NCBI GenBank assembly: GCA_018806985.1
Contig: JADANN010000414.1
Span: forward strand, 1,054,001 to 1,118,000
Source of the DNA: Angiostrongylus vasorum
Lineage: Eukaryota > Nematoda > Chromadorea > Rhabditida > Metastrongylidae
Reading direction: 5' to 3'
Length of the DNA stretch: 64,000 nt
Shown: positions 1 to 11,031 of the stretch, one piece after another
Layout of the letters: every line of letters begins with the position of its first letter
How positions within the stretch are numbered: the stretch's first letter is position 1
Made by a program: the position numbers and the translations under genes
The notes under the pieces: model-generated
Seen by the model: the letters and a program-made list of their open reading frames with translations, nothing else
What the model was told of the DNA's origin: nothing
Databases searched by the model: none

Positions 1-140
1 GTAGGCCACCGCGAACCATTGTAAAGGCCAGATATGCATTCAATCATTTCCAACGATACTTAATGAAGTCGAATGCATGGCGCATCTCTCAAGGATTGAT
101 CAACGCCGAGAGCTTTATCCTTTTATCCATTTTTATCCTT
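1..140 (+). repeat. SINE-1 copy, 3' part
   Basis: The 3' half of the tRNA-derived SINE-1 family, cut by the window edge. It starts at the family block GTAGGCCACCGCGA and runs through GAATGCATGGCGCAT and GATCAACGCCGAGAGC into a T-rich TTTATCC tail. The promoter half lies outside the window. Confidence 0.85.
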
Positions 141-745
141 GAGCTCAGCACAAATCTCTTCTTCACTATGCTTTTCTGACAGAGCAAAATCTTCACCTGA
201 ATTGTTAGGGAGTCTTTCCGTTTACAGAGACGACTGGTCATGTGTATTAAGGGCATATTCATCGACCATCTCGACGAAAGATTTTGAAGCAGAGTATCTT
301 TCGAACTGTGAAAGAAGTTACTGAAGTAAAATTCCAGCCGGATCCTTCTGATTCGACAATTCTTCTATCGCTCAATTGAAGGCATGGGTTTTTGTAATGC
401 CGAAGACCATGTGCACTATAAACAGAGGGCTAGAGCGACGTTTTATGAAGTATGACCGACACACCCAATGCAGAACCGGACTTCGCAATTTTATGGGAAT
501 GGATGCCCCGTTTTCATGATCCTATGCACCATTCATCTAAAGCAAACATAGAAGGGATGGCTATATGATGGGAAAAATGAATGACAAAGATGGACAAGAC
601 GATGGTTTGAATCCTGGGAATGTCTCAGTCTTCAAAAGAGACCACCTACGAGAATGTACGCCGTGTATGTCGCCTAAGTGCATTACCTATATGAAAGCGG
701 AGCACAAGCTGTAAGAGCGAGGAAGAAGCTCGTAGAATACCACAG
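141..745. other. No clear gene
   Basis: No repeat family recognised. There is a 38-codon plus-strand ORF at 452-568 starting MTDTPNAEPDF and an open stretch at 139-324. Neither has convincing splice signals, so neither is called as a gene. Confidence 0.4.
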
Positions 746-919
746 ATAAAGGAGATAACCGTTATGCGTAATGGTAATGAGAACAAGATACGAATAACCA
801 ATGACCTTCGTGTCAGGAACGTGGCTGCTATTCAGTCCCTAGATGACTCGACTCAAATGGTTAGAAAGCAAAATGAAAGAAAGTTCTGCAATTTTCTACG
901 TATCCAAAAAAGTAGGTAG
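746..919 (+). CDS. Candidate exon, unknown protein
   Basis: A 57-codon open frame that begins right after an acceptor-like ACCACAG and ends in TAG. It reads IKEITVMRNGNENKIRI and then a polar stretch NERKFCNFLRIQKSR. Composition is protein-like and the first ATG lies six codons in. No domain is recognised. It could be the last exon of a plus-strand gene, or chance. A plus-strand exon with better splice signals follows at 1185, but joining the two would need a donor inside this frame, for example at CTACGTATCC. Confidence 0.35.
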   Translation: MKEITVMRNGNENKIRITNDLRVRNVAAIQSLDDSTQMVRKQNERKFCNFLRIQKSR

Positions 920-1184
920 GAAAGGGATCGAAATGGTTTGCTTATGATTGCTTTTAAATTACGAAAAAGAAGTAATGGCAGCCACCTTGACTAGGGGATT
1001 TCTTCCGCGTGTTTAAACCCTCTTTGATGTCATAATTTGCCTCTGCTTATTTACCGCAGTGAGGAAAGGAGGAATATAGAGGATACGGCTAGGAAAAAAT
1101 TGATTCCAACTAAGGGTTATCAAAGCAGAGAAAATTGTGAGTGAGCAAAGTCAGGTAGTAATAATTTTGTGACGAAATTTCCAG

Positions 1185-1330
1185 CAGAGTGAAGTGGTTG
1201 ACGAACGGCGGCGCGATCGATCTCATCGTTGTCGTCCTTGGAAAGGAGGTCGATCGGCGCTCGACGAACAATATTATTTTAAAGAAAACAATGTTAGGGA
1301 GGCCAAAGCAATGGAAGAACCTCAGCAGTT
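1185..1330 (+). CDS. Internal exon, unknown protein
   Basis: This exon is bounded by a good acceptor (AAATTTCCAG) and a consensus donor (GTGAGT). It encodes 48 residues plus two bases. The reading starts QSEVVDERRRDRSHRC, passes GGRSALDEQYYFKENN and ends AKAMEEPQQ. It is strongly charged and likely helical in its second half. The DEQYYFKEN stretch after a glycine-rich turn is faintly like the ATPase inhibitor IF1 family, but that is only a resemblance and the glycine-rich signature of IF1 is missing. Local GC is clearly above the flanks, as expected for coding DNA. A GC-rich imperfect inverted repeat lies inside it. Confidence 0.5.
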
Positions 1331-1805
1331 GTGAGTGTCCTATTTGGAATGTGGCTTTCCTTTGATGTGGTCAAGTGTGAAAGTCTTTGGGATTCTCAGA
1401 TCACGTTGCTTCCTAGTTGCACTAAATTGGAGGATAGTTTCAATGTTTTCCAGAGGTTTTCATTCGTTTATCTCTTTTTTTTGTTTTCTATATACCAACT
1501 CTGTTGTAGAAAACACAAGGAATGGCAACGTGCTGCGTCCGGCAATTAAAAATGACTGTTTCAATAAATACTCAACAGGCTAAAGTGATATTGATATGCC
1601 TTCTACAAAGGTTTTGGGAAAGTAGGAATTGTTTAATATTCCTGTTTATTATCTGGTTGCATCGTAACGTGGTTGAACAGGGTGCAGCCTTCTGTATGAA
1701 AAGTTTTTTGGATCCATTGATCCAGATTCTTATTTGAGACTTAGCTTAAAAGCATTCCTTCACAAAAGATCGTTCAGATTGCAGTAGAGGAAAGATTTTT
1801 CTTAC
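1331..1805. other. No gene seen
   Basis: AT-rich sequence with overlapping open frames on the plus strand (1331-1737) rich in F, L and I. They have no splice context or motif and look like chance frames. It may hold intron sequence of the flanking exons. Confidence 0.4.
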
Positions 1806-1966
1806 AGCTTCCAAACATCTGTTCTAGCTCTTCTGGTGTCATCTACAAGGATAACACGGGCTTCAAGCTTTGCCGCCTTATGGCGAGGATTTTGTAAACC
1901 AGCGGCGATTTTTGCGCTTTGCTTAGTAGATCGACCGATGAATGACAATACAAGAGGCCGTCCCAT
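1806..1966 (-). CDS. Candidate exon, basic unknown protein
   Basis: Read on the minus strand, an ATG opens 53 codons starting MGRPLVLSFIGRSTKQSAK and ending RVILVDDTRRARTDVWK. It leads into a donor (GTAAGAAA) two bases into the next codon. It is lysine- and arginine-rich with alternating helical character, and the opposite strand carries stops through the same interval. There is no acceptor upstream, so if real it is a first coding exon. I do not recognise the family. Confidence 0.45.
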
Positions 1967-2327
1967 CCATCCTTAACCTACATAATGAATACTGGATGGA
2001 AATATACTGACCACCTACTGCAAAGTGAGTCTCTAGAGTATAAAGTTGAATGTTAACTGTAAACCAGTTTTCTATTGAACCTCAATTTTACCTCCTTTCA
2101 ACATCTAGGAAGACCTTCCAGCCACAGTGGAGGCGATAAATTATTGAGGATGTATACGCAACTCGTTGTCGTATTTGAGACTGATGAAAACATTTAAGCA
2201 TTTACTGGATTTTCAAATCGATATTCGTTAGTTTTCTGAATAATAATAAAGGCAATGATTCTTGTCTGGACTACCATTAAGGCATCGATTTGGAGCAGTG
2301 AAGTACAAAGAACGACAATTTTCTGAG

Positions 2328-2531
2328 CGTTTGTGCACTTCATGGTAGACTACGAGGAGAAGATGGTAAGATATAAGGGGCTGGTAGCGCATGACCTTTC
2401 GTTGAGGGCAAAGAGCGGACGTATTCGACGATACGAACGGACACGATCCGTCCTCTGTGATTGGCATGCACGACGCCTTTGTTCTATGGGCCGCAAATTC
2501 TGACGACGACGACGATCCAAGCAATTCGTGA
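2328..2531 (+). CDS. Candidate C-terminal exon with acidic tail
   Basis: After an acceptor-like AATTTTCTGAG the plus strand reads FVHFMVDYEEKMVRYKGL, then a basic stretch (LRAKSGRIRRYERTRS), then hits TGA after GRKF. Removing one base at AAATT continues the frame into SDDDDDPSNS and a stop, a typical acidic C-terminus. A possible internal donor GTAAGATA follows EEKM. Possible upstream coding sequence lies near 2108-2170 after ACATCTAG. The minus strand is also open for 98 codons here but is serine- and tyrosine-rich without motifs. Product unknown. Confidence 0.35.
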
Positions 2532-3075
2532 ATGAGAAGCGACAGTAAAGTGAGAACACGCCCATTCGTCCACCGATAGTAGAGCAGTCGACATTATCGT
2601 AAGAAGCTGCAGCAGAACTCGTATTCGCCTAAGGTTTACCATCCTAGTAACCCACATTTTCACTTGCCTGAGAATTTTACCTTATCGTACCTATAATACA
2701 AGACATATCCTAACGCGCCATATTCAATGATGTGATATTCTACGCAATAAGAACCGCTTTCATTACACAAGGTCACCTCTCAGACGGCAATTATTATCTC
2801 CTGAATTTTTTTAATTCCACAAGAAAACAACGATTCGACTTGAACTGCTGTAGAAATTTAATAAGTATAATTGCCTTTTATAGGCGTTTCATTTGTGTTA
2901 GGCAGAACTACTAAGAAATTTATTTTAAAAATTCTGCGTGACGAGTTGTCTGGTCAGGAACACCGCGCAGTTCTAGCGGAGAATTTGCTCTACCGGTTTT
3001 GATTATGAATGGAATGTTTGCTGTTATTTAAACTATATTATTATGGTCCTATATTACACTATATTAAATGTGGAA
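2532..3075. other. No gene seen
   Basis: AT-rich sequence. A 60-codon plus-strand frame at 2732-2914 has no supporting signals. Confidence 0.4.
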
Positions 3076-3366
3076 GCGTGTGGCGCAGTGGTCGGAGGCG
3101 CCCTGCAACACACATATAGAATCGGTCCCCCTCGCCCATGGCGCACCAAACCCTCCATTACCTCCATCTCCCTCCGGGATCGGCAAATTAGTACCAGACT
3201 TGTCTGGGAAGAGATAGCACTGGCTCGATACATCGATAGGCCACCGCGAGTCATTCCAAAGGCCAGATATGCATTCAATCACCACCAGACGATGTTTAAT
3301 GAAGTGAAATGAATGAAGTCGAATGCATGGCGCATCCCTAAGGGATTGATCAAGGGCGAACGCTTT
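3076..3366 (+). repeat. SINE-1 copy, full length
   Basis: Nearly complete tRNA-derived SINE. The A-box region GTGTGGCGCAGTGGTCGG lies at the 5' end, the B-box region (consensus GGGATCGATCCC, here decayed) 40 bases on, and then the family body ending GATTGATCAAGGGCGAACGC. Open frames of 73-89 codons here are SINE sequence, not genes. Confidence 0.9.
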
Positions 3367-3548
3367 AGAGCCTTTTTGCTATGGCCCATCATATAAACAA
3401 ATTGCTGCCATCATTTCGAGGTGTCTTTGCAACTTATACTATGTCTTTATAGGTACCTTTTTGTACATACACATTTAATCCGATGGCTATGATTTATTGT
3501 CCGAATCGGAATAGAACCCAACCCGACCGACACTTACCATGACATCTG

Positions 3549-3889
3549 TGTTGTATTAGCTATCGATCGACTACGAGGAGTGCACAGAACGGGTTCTGTG
3601 GCCAAAATAAACAATCAGATAGGAAATGGTCCCAATATAGCTCATACCGACCCAACGAAGCGCTATGTATGGCATGCACACCGTAGCAAATGTGTCAGAC
3701 ACATGTCTTCTAGGGAACCTATTCACGTTTAAGAAAAGTGCTTGTTTTGCGAAATCTATGGTTGATGTCGTATTCGGACATATTAGTACCGTTTCCAGTT
3801 TTATCACAATGTTGAGGGATGGGGCTGGAATTCAAAATATTGTAGGATTGCATTTTCTGGAAGGAACTAACTACACATATTCTTCGTGA
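3549..3889 (+). other. Overlapping open frames, doubtful coding
   Basis: Two plus-strand frames overlap: one reading VVLAIDRLRGVHRTGSV to a stop at 3732, the other open from 3665 to 3889 with a hydrophobic stretch (GHISTVSSFITML). They differ by a frame and could be one broken coding sequence. The minus strand is open too (3571-3807). No domain, splice site or repeat is recognised, so I leave it uncalled. Confidence 0.25.
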
Positions 3890-4004
3890 TTAATGCGGGA
3901 GGTAGACCTACTATAGATTCATGGCTCTGTCAGAAAAGTGACATTTGAGGCTCGCGCAATTTGCAATGAGCTTTAGAATGATGAGAATACCACCTGTAAC
4001 ACCT

Positions 4005-6300
4005 GTTGTGCCGTTAATTATCGAGTAAGTGGAATGGGTACCAGTAAATCATTTTTTCTCTATCGAATGCAAGAGTAGCTCAATGCGTTCTGCTCGCTCT
4101 AGGAACTCATTGAGCATCATGCCTTTCTTCTAGGGTTTTCCGTGAAGAATTCCGACCATCGCGTCAGTGGTCTTCCTGCAGTACGTTTAACATCCCGAGG
4201 AATCCAGACACTAACGGCTCCTGTCTATCGGTTGTTGCTCAAACGCCATACGTATCCGGCCCACCTTCTCCTCGACTTTTTGACGTATAGAACGGCACCG
4301 TTGATTTCGGATCGTTAGCACAGGTAGCAGTTTCCGATGCCTTTCCTTACTTGTGTAAAAAGGAATACTCCTTGCATCGTCCTTTTGACTGATTGTTCAA
4401 TAAGTGATCTCTCATCCTGCTCACGTGTCGACTGGGTGTCTGATGCACACGTTAAGATATAAAGAAATGCGGAGTCGAAAGATGGATACGGAGTAGGATG
4501 TTCCTTATTCATTATATCCTCGATGCTCATGAAAGCTTCCCAAGCCGCTTGTTTCCTCACGCTCAACTGTGGAGTTAATTCGTCGATCATGTTGACTGAG
4601 TTGAGCGTTAAGCGTGAATGGGGGCACCCGTAATCATTCCATTCCTATCGTACATCGGTTCTGTGAGATTTAGTCGCAGACCAGTCATTCAGCAGGCTTT
4701 ATCAAAGTCAGCAGCATTTGTTCTACTTGACTAATGTTTAGTGTTATAGGAACGATGTCATTAGCAAAGCGTTGATGGTGTAATTGGCGACCATCGATTT
4801 CCACTCTTATATTGTCCCATTCTGCGCGCATATTGCTCAGTGGTCGCAGAAGCCCTGCAATACACATGGGGTCGTTCCCCGCGCCCAAGGTTCACCAAGC
4901 TGTTCACCTTCCATCTAGGGGTCGGCAAATTGGTACCTGACTTGTCTGTAGGCTGCTGCGAGTCATTGTAAAGGCCAGATAGGCATTCAATCGCCTCCAA
5001 GCGTTGCTTAATGAACTCGAATGCATGACGCATCCCTCAGGGATTGATCAATGGCGGGAGCTCTATCCTTTACCTTTGTATTGTCCCATTCCAGTGTTCG
5101 CATGGCGTTCTCGGTGGCCGCGATAAATAATTCTGGCGAGGTGGTATCCCCTTGCCTAACCCCTCATTTGACGCCAATGTTAATAGCGTTGTAGAATGGT
5201 GATATCTTGGTTGTGACATTTTTATATAGCTCATGAAAAATCTCTATACACTGAGTAAGAACATGATCGCTGTCCAGCGCTTCCATGACTGCTCCTACCT
5301 TAAATGAGTCAAAAAGCTTCCTCTAAATCGATGAGAGTAAGACAAAGCGGTCTTTTGTGCTTTCTTAATACTTAATGAGTCTTGTTAGCGCATGGATGTG
5401 GTCCTCTATGCTGAGTCCTTTTCGAAACCTGCTTGCTCACATGGTGGCCCTTCGTCCAGTGTTCTTTCAGTCCTGTTTAGGATGATTCGAACCAAAGTTT
5501 GTAGACGACAGACAGCAAGCAGATTGGGCGATAGTTGCCGATATCGTGTAGGTCACCCTTCTTGAACAATAACACGGTATTGCTGGTCTTTCACTGAGTA
5601 GGGATCTTGCATCCAGACAGGTAATGTCTGAAGAGCTGAGCCAGTGTGTTTATGAGGACTAGTAAATGATTCTCCAGGTGTTCAGATCTCATCCTTCCCG
5701 GAAATGGTGCTGCTCGATTTTTCCGTTATGAAATAGCATGTTGGATTTCGGAAGGGAAAACCAGTGGTACGACATATCCATCCTCCTATATTTAAGATGA
5801 GGGCAGGAGGACGTGGATGTTGAAGAGATATGAGTGGTAATCGTGAATGACTTTCTCCATTGCCTTTCCGGACGCTGTAACTTTTCTACCCGGGCGTCGG
5901 AATGCAATCATCTTGGTTCTGTAATTAGCGGAGCGGGGAATTAGTGGGCTTTGCAAACGCTTTTTCCAGCCTCAGCAGCTTCGAAAGTAACTGCTACTTT
6001 TCTCTTACTGACTTTCGAGCACATCGCTTTCATAGCGCTAACGTGAAGATGTTGGATGAATCGATCGTATTCCTTGTCGATGTTATCGAGAACGGCATCT
6101 TCCCAACAGCCGACTAGTGAACTGAATGAACCTCCTTTTATGGTGGTTTCAACTTCATTTTTTTGAATTTAGCAGCTTTTACTCCTTTCCGCTAGAAATG
6201 GAATCTTGCTCGAATGAGGCGATGGTCTGATCCCATGTAGAGTTCTGGGACAACAGTGACATCGGTAAGGCGGAACGTGACGACCTGGACCGTGTATATT
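4005..6300 (-). pseudogene. RTE-type LINE copy A, dead
   Basis: Minus-strand remnant of an RTE-clade non-LTR retrotransposon, matching copies B and C along most of its length. It keeps the end of the endonuclease domain (5' side, near 6200-6300), the RT region and the C-terminal region. All frames are broken by stops and indels. The RT catalytic box, FADD in copies B and C, reads FAND here (near 4760), so one catalytic aspartate is lost. A SINE-1 copy splits the element. The 5' end is truncated inside the endonuclease domain, the usual outcome of incomplete target-primed reverse transcription. Confidence 0.85.
4823..5078 (+). repeat. SINE-1 copy inserted in RTE copy A
   Basis: Full SINE-1 body. 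It is flanked by an exact 13-base direct repeat TATTGTCCCATTC at 4810-4822 and 5079-5091. RTE copy B has the uninterrupted sequence at the same place, so this is a clean target site duplication that places the SINE insertion after the RTE insertion. Confidence 0.92.
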
Positions 6301-6435
6301 TTGCCTTACTGTCAGGGTTTTCTCAAAAATCTCTAAAATAATGCACATAAACGCATCATATTAGAAACCATTGAATAAGGATTGTATAAGTCTATCGTGT
6401 TTCAACGTGATGATTTATAGCTTTCAAAGCAGCCA

Positions 6436-6661
6436 AGAAGGATGAAGGATAAAGCATTCATCGTTGATCAATGTTTAAAGTGTTCGCCACACATTCGACT
6501 CCATCAAGCATGGCAGAGATGTGGAAATGCATATCTGGAACATCCTTGCGGCGGTCTACCGATGTATCAAGGCAGTCTGGGAGTTTCTATCGTCCCAAAC
6601 AAGTCTGGCACCAATTTGATTATAGTGGAGGGATTGTAGGTTTGGTGAGGTCGTGGTGCCG
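6436..6661 (-). repeat. SINE-1 copy, diverged and 5'-truncated
   Basis: Minus-oriented SINE-1. The tail side AAGGATGAAGGATAAAGC, the middle GGTCTACCGATGTATC and CAAACAAGTCTGG are recognisable. The promoter end is missing. Two open frames across it are SINE-derived. Confidence 0.8.
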
Positions 6662-6964
6662 GATTAAATTATTGACCAATGCAGTGCACATTTCCGAAAA
6701 TCTCTACTCAATACATGACATGTTTCCCAAAGATTCTGTAGAGGTTAGCAATGGAATTCGGATATGAGTGTCAACCAAGGGTAATGAGCACCACAGTAAC
6801 GAAAGATATCACCTTGCGATCTGTCTGTCTAATATGAATGTCTGTCTTGCTTAGAAGGTTAGGCTCAGGTTACCTCTTTTGAGTGAGAAACACCTGCACC
6901 ATGATTGTGAAGACTTGGACACAAAGCGTGGCGTTTTAGGAAACAAAAAGTTGTGTTTTCTGGA

Positions 6965-7357
6965 GATCTTTGCTTGGATGGCCCGTCTTCACAGGTTGTG
7001 CAGGCCTCAGCATAATCTCCATTTTGTCGGAGTTTTGCTGATTTAGCTGGTGTGTTTCCCAGGAGTCCCGAGGTCAGCTAGGCCAAAGTCTGCTCCAGGT
7101 CGTCACCACGACACGCAGTCGTAGCCCTTGTGGTTCAGAGGGAAATTTGCCACCAAGCGACTAGTTTGATAGCAGGACAGTGGTGGATCTTGGTATTGAT
7201 TTACTCTTAGCTACGCTTTCTGATGGAAACGCCACACTCCTTCTCGTCTTGGGAGACCCTACTGGGGGGGACAAATCCCACCGTCGTAGATCGCAGTCGG
7301 ACACCCAGGAACACCACCCAGCCAAAATGAGGCGGTAAAGCGTTGAGAGGGGACATT
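6965..7357 (+). repeat. R370 repeat copy 1
   Basis: Member of a roughly 370-390 bp interspersed family. The head is TGGCCCGTCCTCACTGGTTGTG-like (here diverged), the middle carries CTGATGGAAACGCC, and the tail GAGGCGGTAAA followed by GGGAGG. No coding function seen; class unknown. Confidence 0.8.
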
Positions 7358-7664
7358 TTCACAATGTCCACATTTTGTGACCCAGCTTTTTACTTCTTTC
7401 CAACTCACCAAAACAGAAATTGATTGCAAACAAGATAGCTGACTGGAGGGAAAGAATTGCAAGTTTTACGTAAAAATTGCTATTTATGTACGTGTGCGCA
7501 TACATACACACATATATTGCATGAATGTGTAAATTGCAAGCATAAGTTCTAAAATAAACGTAAACTAAAATGTCGGTAAAAACTATATAAACAAATGCAT
7601 AAACTAAAAAAGAAAGACTAAAGAAAAGTTAAACAATTTAACAAATATGCTAAACAAGTTGTCA
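7358..7664. other. AT-rich, no gene
   Basis: Contains a short alternating purine-pyrimidine tract with CATACATACACACATATAT near 7500 and long A-rich runs. Nothing else seen. Confidence 0.5.
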
Positions 7665-9720
7665 TTTTGTCAATTCCGAGGTTAATAGAAAGTCAGTCTT
7701 AGGAATTACTGTAAGCTGTAGGAGCAAGATACTTCTTACTTGTAAAAGAAGCGATGCAGTGAGACAAAAGATCGTCTTCGCTCGACGGGCAAAACAGTTT
7801 CTTCGCCACTGCCTGCAACATCGAGTCGTTTCGAACTGTTCAAACGAATACGACTACACGATGTATGCGGACTGCTATAGGATAGCCATCGAGTAGTGGA
7901 CATCGAAATGCGAAGCCTATGATTTACGAAGCAAACAAGATCTGGTGTTCGCACAGTTGAAGAGGTGTGCGACAAAGGAACACCACTATACAAAGTATTT
8001 GGTGAACCGCCTTTGGAAAAGAATAGTGGCTGGGTCAGTGTTCACTTGCAAATCTGTTAGGTCTAATGCTAGAGCAATTTTAAAGAAGAAATTCGAAGAC
8101 CTTTTGAGTAAGTCGCATAACATGGCTTCAATAAAGTACAGAAACACCGTTAACGAAGTCTAACGAGTCACAATAGGATAAATACTGTGCCAGAAAATTC
8201 AATACGTACGGCGTTAGGAGGCGTGTCTCTCCCCGACGGGCTTGCTGGCTACTAGAATTGAGCCCAAGTTTCTTACCATCTGAACCCATTTCTGGGTAAT
8301 GTTCTCATAAGCTTCAAGATGGACTCCATAACAAAGCTAGAGGTGAAAAACTAAGCAGAAATGAACAACGAGAAGTAGGAGCATTAAAGTATCACTGTTT
8401 CCTCAACCGTTCTTTAGACAACAAGACTTCAATAATGACGATGACACTTAGTTTCGGATATTTACAGATGAAACTTTCAAAGCCCTTAACCACTATCGCT
8501 CGAGGAGATATCGCTCCAACTTCACAGACGTCAAAATTTGGTATTTCGGAGGTGCGAGAGCTGACAAGGTCAAGAAGCTTTAGATAATCCGCTAGCAATA
8601 ACAGTGAAGAGTTTGTAATAATTCCTAACCAGTTCGGATTTGAGATAACGAAAAAGCATCTTGAAGATGCTTCTCTTTCTTCCCAATCATCTAAAAACTT
8701 ACTTGGATACTTGGAAGGTCTGTCCTCACTGGTTGTGCGGGCCCTAGCACAATACCCATTTTTCGGAGTTTTCTTGGTTTACCCATTGTGGTTCTTTGGG
8801 GTCTCAAAGTCAGCGTAGCCAAAGTCTGCCCCAGGTTTTCACCACCACATGCAGTCGCCATCCATGTGGATCAGAAAAAGATTTGCCAACATGCGAGTGG
8901 TTTGATACGAGTACAGTGGCATATCGTGCTATTGGTTTACTCTTGGCTGAGCTTCCTGCTGGAAACGCCGGACTCCTTCTCAGCTCTGGAGACCCTGCTG
9001 GGGAGATAAATTTCCTCGTTGTACATCGCAGCGCGATACCAGGAACGTCTCCCAGCCACGATGAAGCGGTGAACCATTGGGAGGGATCATATGAAAAGGA
9101 ATTCAAAAGTCAACATCTGTAATTGAACAGTGAATCCTTTAAAATGGCAAGAGCGGCAGGTTCAAAGTCGTCAGTTATCTCTCAACCCAAAGTTGATTTA
9201 CAAACATATCCCGTCTTATGCTTGCTTATCAAAACCCATAAGTTAGTAGCCAGTGATGATCTTGCGTCTACCGATACATCGTTTTTCAAGGTTAGACTTA
9301 TTAGCTGTGTAGACGAGAAACGGATAGAATAACGTGGTTTTTAACCACAACACTTACCCTGTCGTTAGTACACATTCAGCCAATCTTGTGAACACCCACG
9401 TAATGCTGGATCGTCTACAAAACGCGCATCCTAAGAGCGCGGGCGTGATGGGGTCCTTCGCCGTTACCACGTGTCGAATGACTGCCCTATGCAAGCCATC
9501 ATCGCACTGCTTATGCAGCAAGAGGAAGAAATAAAAATCAATGGCTTCTCGATTCAGCAGCTATTAGCCCTCTTAAAGTTTTGCCTAAGTTGTTCAGTCT
9601 TCAGATGGTCCAAAGAGTATTACGCACAAGTGAGTGGGTTAGCAATGGCAGAGCGGCTGGCACCGAGCCTTGGCATTGATTGATTGCATTTATGTCTATG
9701 GTGGAAGAACCCGTAATCAA
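7665..9720 (+). pseudogene. Penelope-like element relic, RT region
   Basis: It starts with the terminal signature CCGAGGTTAATAGAAAGTC also seen at 25614 and 44341. The N-terminal region has a basic stretch ending KKKFEDLLSKSHN. An EPKFLT run near 8255 matches the conserved GPKF motif of Penelope-like RTs. RT core pieces follow R370: LCLLIKTHKL near 9220 and YYAQVSGLAMAERLAPSLG near 9615, the RT motif preceding the catalytic palm strand. Frames are broken several times. The GIY-YIG domain is absent; the relic stops soon after the GLAM motif. R370 copy 2 is inserted in it. Confidence 0.75.
8698..9087 (+). repeat. R370 repeat copy 2
   Basis: Best-preserved R370 copy: CTTACTTGGATACTTGG head, GAAACGCCGGACTCCTTCTC centre, CCATTGGGAGGGATC tail. 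It lies inside the Penelope-like relic. Both strands are open for about 100 codons. Confidence 0.85.
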
Positions 9721-10019
9721 TCTTCGGCCAGTACTCTAGTATGATATACAGGTGTTCATATTCCACCTCGTTTCTGTTTTCAGATGGGTCAATTTGAACG
9801 TTAAAAGGAAGGGAAGGCTAATTTCAACCTTAAGAAAAGGAAGCCAGTTTTTTTTCGGTTTGTCTCAGGTAAATTTAAGTACTCTGACTGTTCACTTCAA
9901 AATATTTGCCCGTTTTCCTCTTGTGTCCAGCAAATGGCAAAACTATCACCTATACAACCATAGTGATGCTGAACACCACCACAGTGGTTGGTATTGTATC
10001 TATGCTTGCGGGACGGTTA
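9721..10019. other. No gene seen
   Basis: Between the Penelope relic and a SINE. A plus-strand open frame (9752-10087) runs into the SINE and has no motif. Confidence 0.4.
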
Positions 10020-10301
10020 AAATAAAGGATAAAGCTCTCGGCGTTGATTTATCCCTGAAGGATGCGCCATGCATTCGACTTCATTAAATATCGTTAGAGG
10101 TGATTGAATGCATATCTGGCCCTTAGAATGACTCGCGGTGGCCTACCGATGTATCGAGCCAGTGTTGCTATCCTCCCGGACAAGTCTGGTATCAATTTGC
10201 GACCCCGGAGGAATGGAAGCCTTGGTGAGCCGTGGGCGCGGGGATCGAGTGCTCTCCACGTGTGTGTCCAGGGCGCCTCCGACCATTGCGTCACACGCGC
10301 G
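10020..10301 (-). repeat. SINE-1 copy, full length
   Basis: Minus-oriented SINE-1 with all family blocks, from AAAGGATAAAGCTCTCGGCG (tail side) to GCGTCACACGCGC (promoter side). Three open frames across it are SINE sequence. Confidence 0.9.
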
Positions 10302-10340
10302 CATAAAAAGGGCGCCTGCAGAGCGGTTAGAGCAAAAAAA

Positions 10341-10445
10341 GTGGCTGAGAGAAAGACACCCTAACGGACTTAGAGGTGAGTGGGTAACATGTGAGTCCCC
10401 AGAAAGGGTAATCGCAGGTTCGAATCTGGCGTGGGGTCTATAGCA
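10341..10445 (+). repeat. SINE-2 copy, tRNA-like head
   Basis: A second tRNA-derived family. It begins GGCTGAGAGAAAGAC, has a diverged A-box region around GTGAGTGGGTAACATG, and a near-perfect B box GGTTCGAATCTGG, followed by GTGGGGTCTAT. The same head recurs at the window's right end and the same post-B-box block at 42440. It does not fold as an intact tRNA. Confidence 0.7.
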
Positions 10446-11031
10446 ATTATTGCCAGAATACTTACTATTCTTTCATCTTATCGTAGGTCTGTGGTAACCA
10501 CATTCGTGATCCCTCATACTGCTTTGCGTTCTTGCAGCATCTAAATGTTTTCATTCATTAGGAGAAACTTTGGTTCCGTGAACATCCTTTGTTATACAAA
10601 CTCTTTTTTATGCAGTCGGAACTTTTTGTGCGTTGTTTCTGTTCCAAACCATCACGAGTACGAAAACACAAAGGGCATGGAGTTGTTTGGGAAAGTCGTC
10701 CTCAGTCATCTGATCTGATCACGAGGGAACTGAATGCGGAAGTCGACGAATGTTTCCGGTAAAAGTTCTAGACCTGTGCCAAAGCCTCCCAGAAGACATT
10801 TAAATAGCCCTCGCGAGTCAATATCGCATTTGTCCCCTGTTCATCATGTGTGATGCGCCATGTAGTTAATCCAAGGTGTTAACTCTTATTAAGGGTGCAC
10901 GACACAGGCCTGAAAGGAAGCAGGCAAAAACCCCCGCGCGACGCAGTGGCCGGACCGCGCCCTTGAGCACCTGCACCTGCACCGTCGTGGCCTCTCCAAC
11001 ACCTTCAGACCACCGATCGTTTATTTAAAGG

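Noticed and set aside
1210..1275. GC-rich stem-loop (GCGCGATCGATCTC against GAGGTCGATCGGCGC) as a regulatory structure
   Set aside because: It lies inside a well-bounded exon; the pairing is imperfect and is more simply explained by codon composition.
7490..7560. Possible functional Z-DNA or origin-like tract
   Set aside because: Only a short CA/TA-rich run; nothing in the sequence supports a function.
8796..9122. 108-codon ORF and its 98-codon antisense partner
   Set aside because: Both lie in R370 copy 2; open frames on both strands reflect stop-poor composition.
10138..10443. 101-codon plus-strand ORF
   Set aside because: It reads SINE-1 antisense and then SINE-2. The same applies to long frames at 3043-3312, 11045-11377, 12712-13221 (SINE part), 32784-33122, 49395-49751 and 57867-58178.
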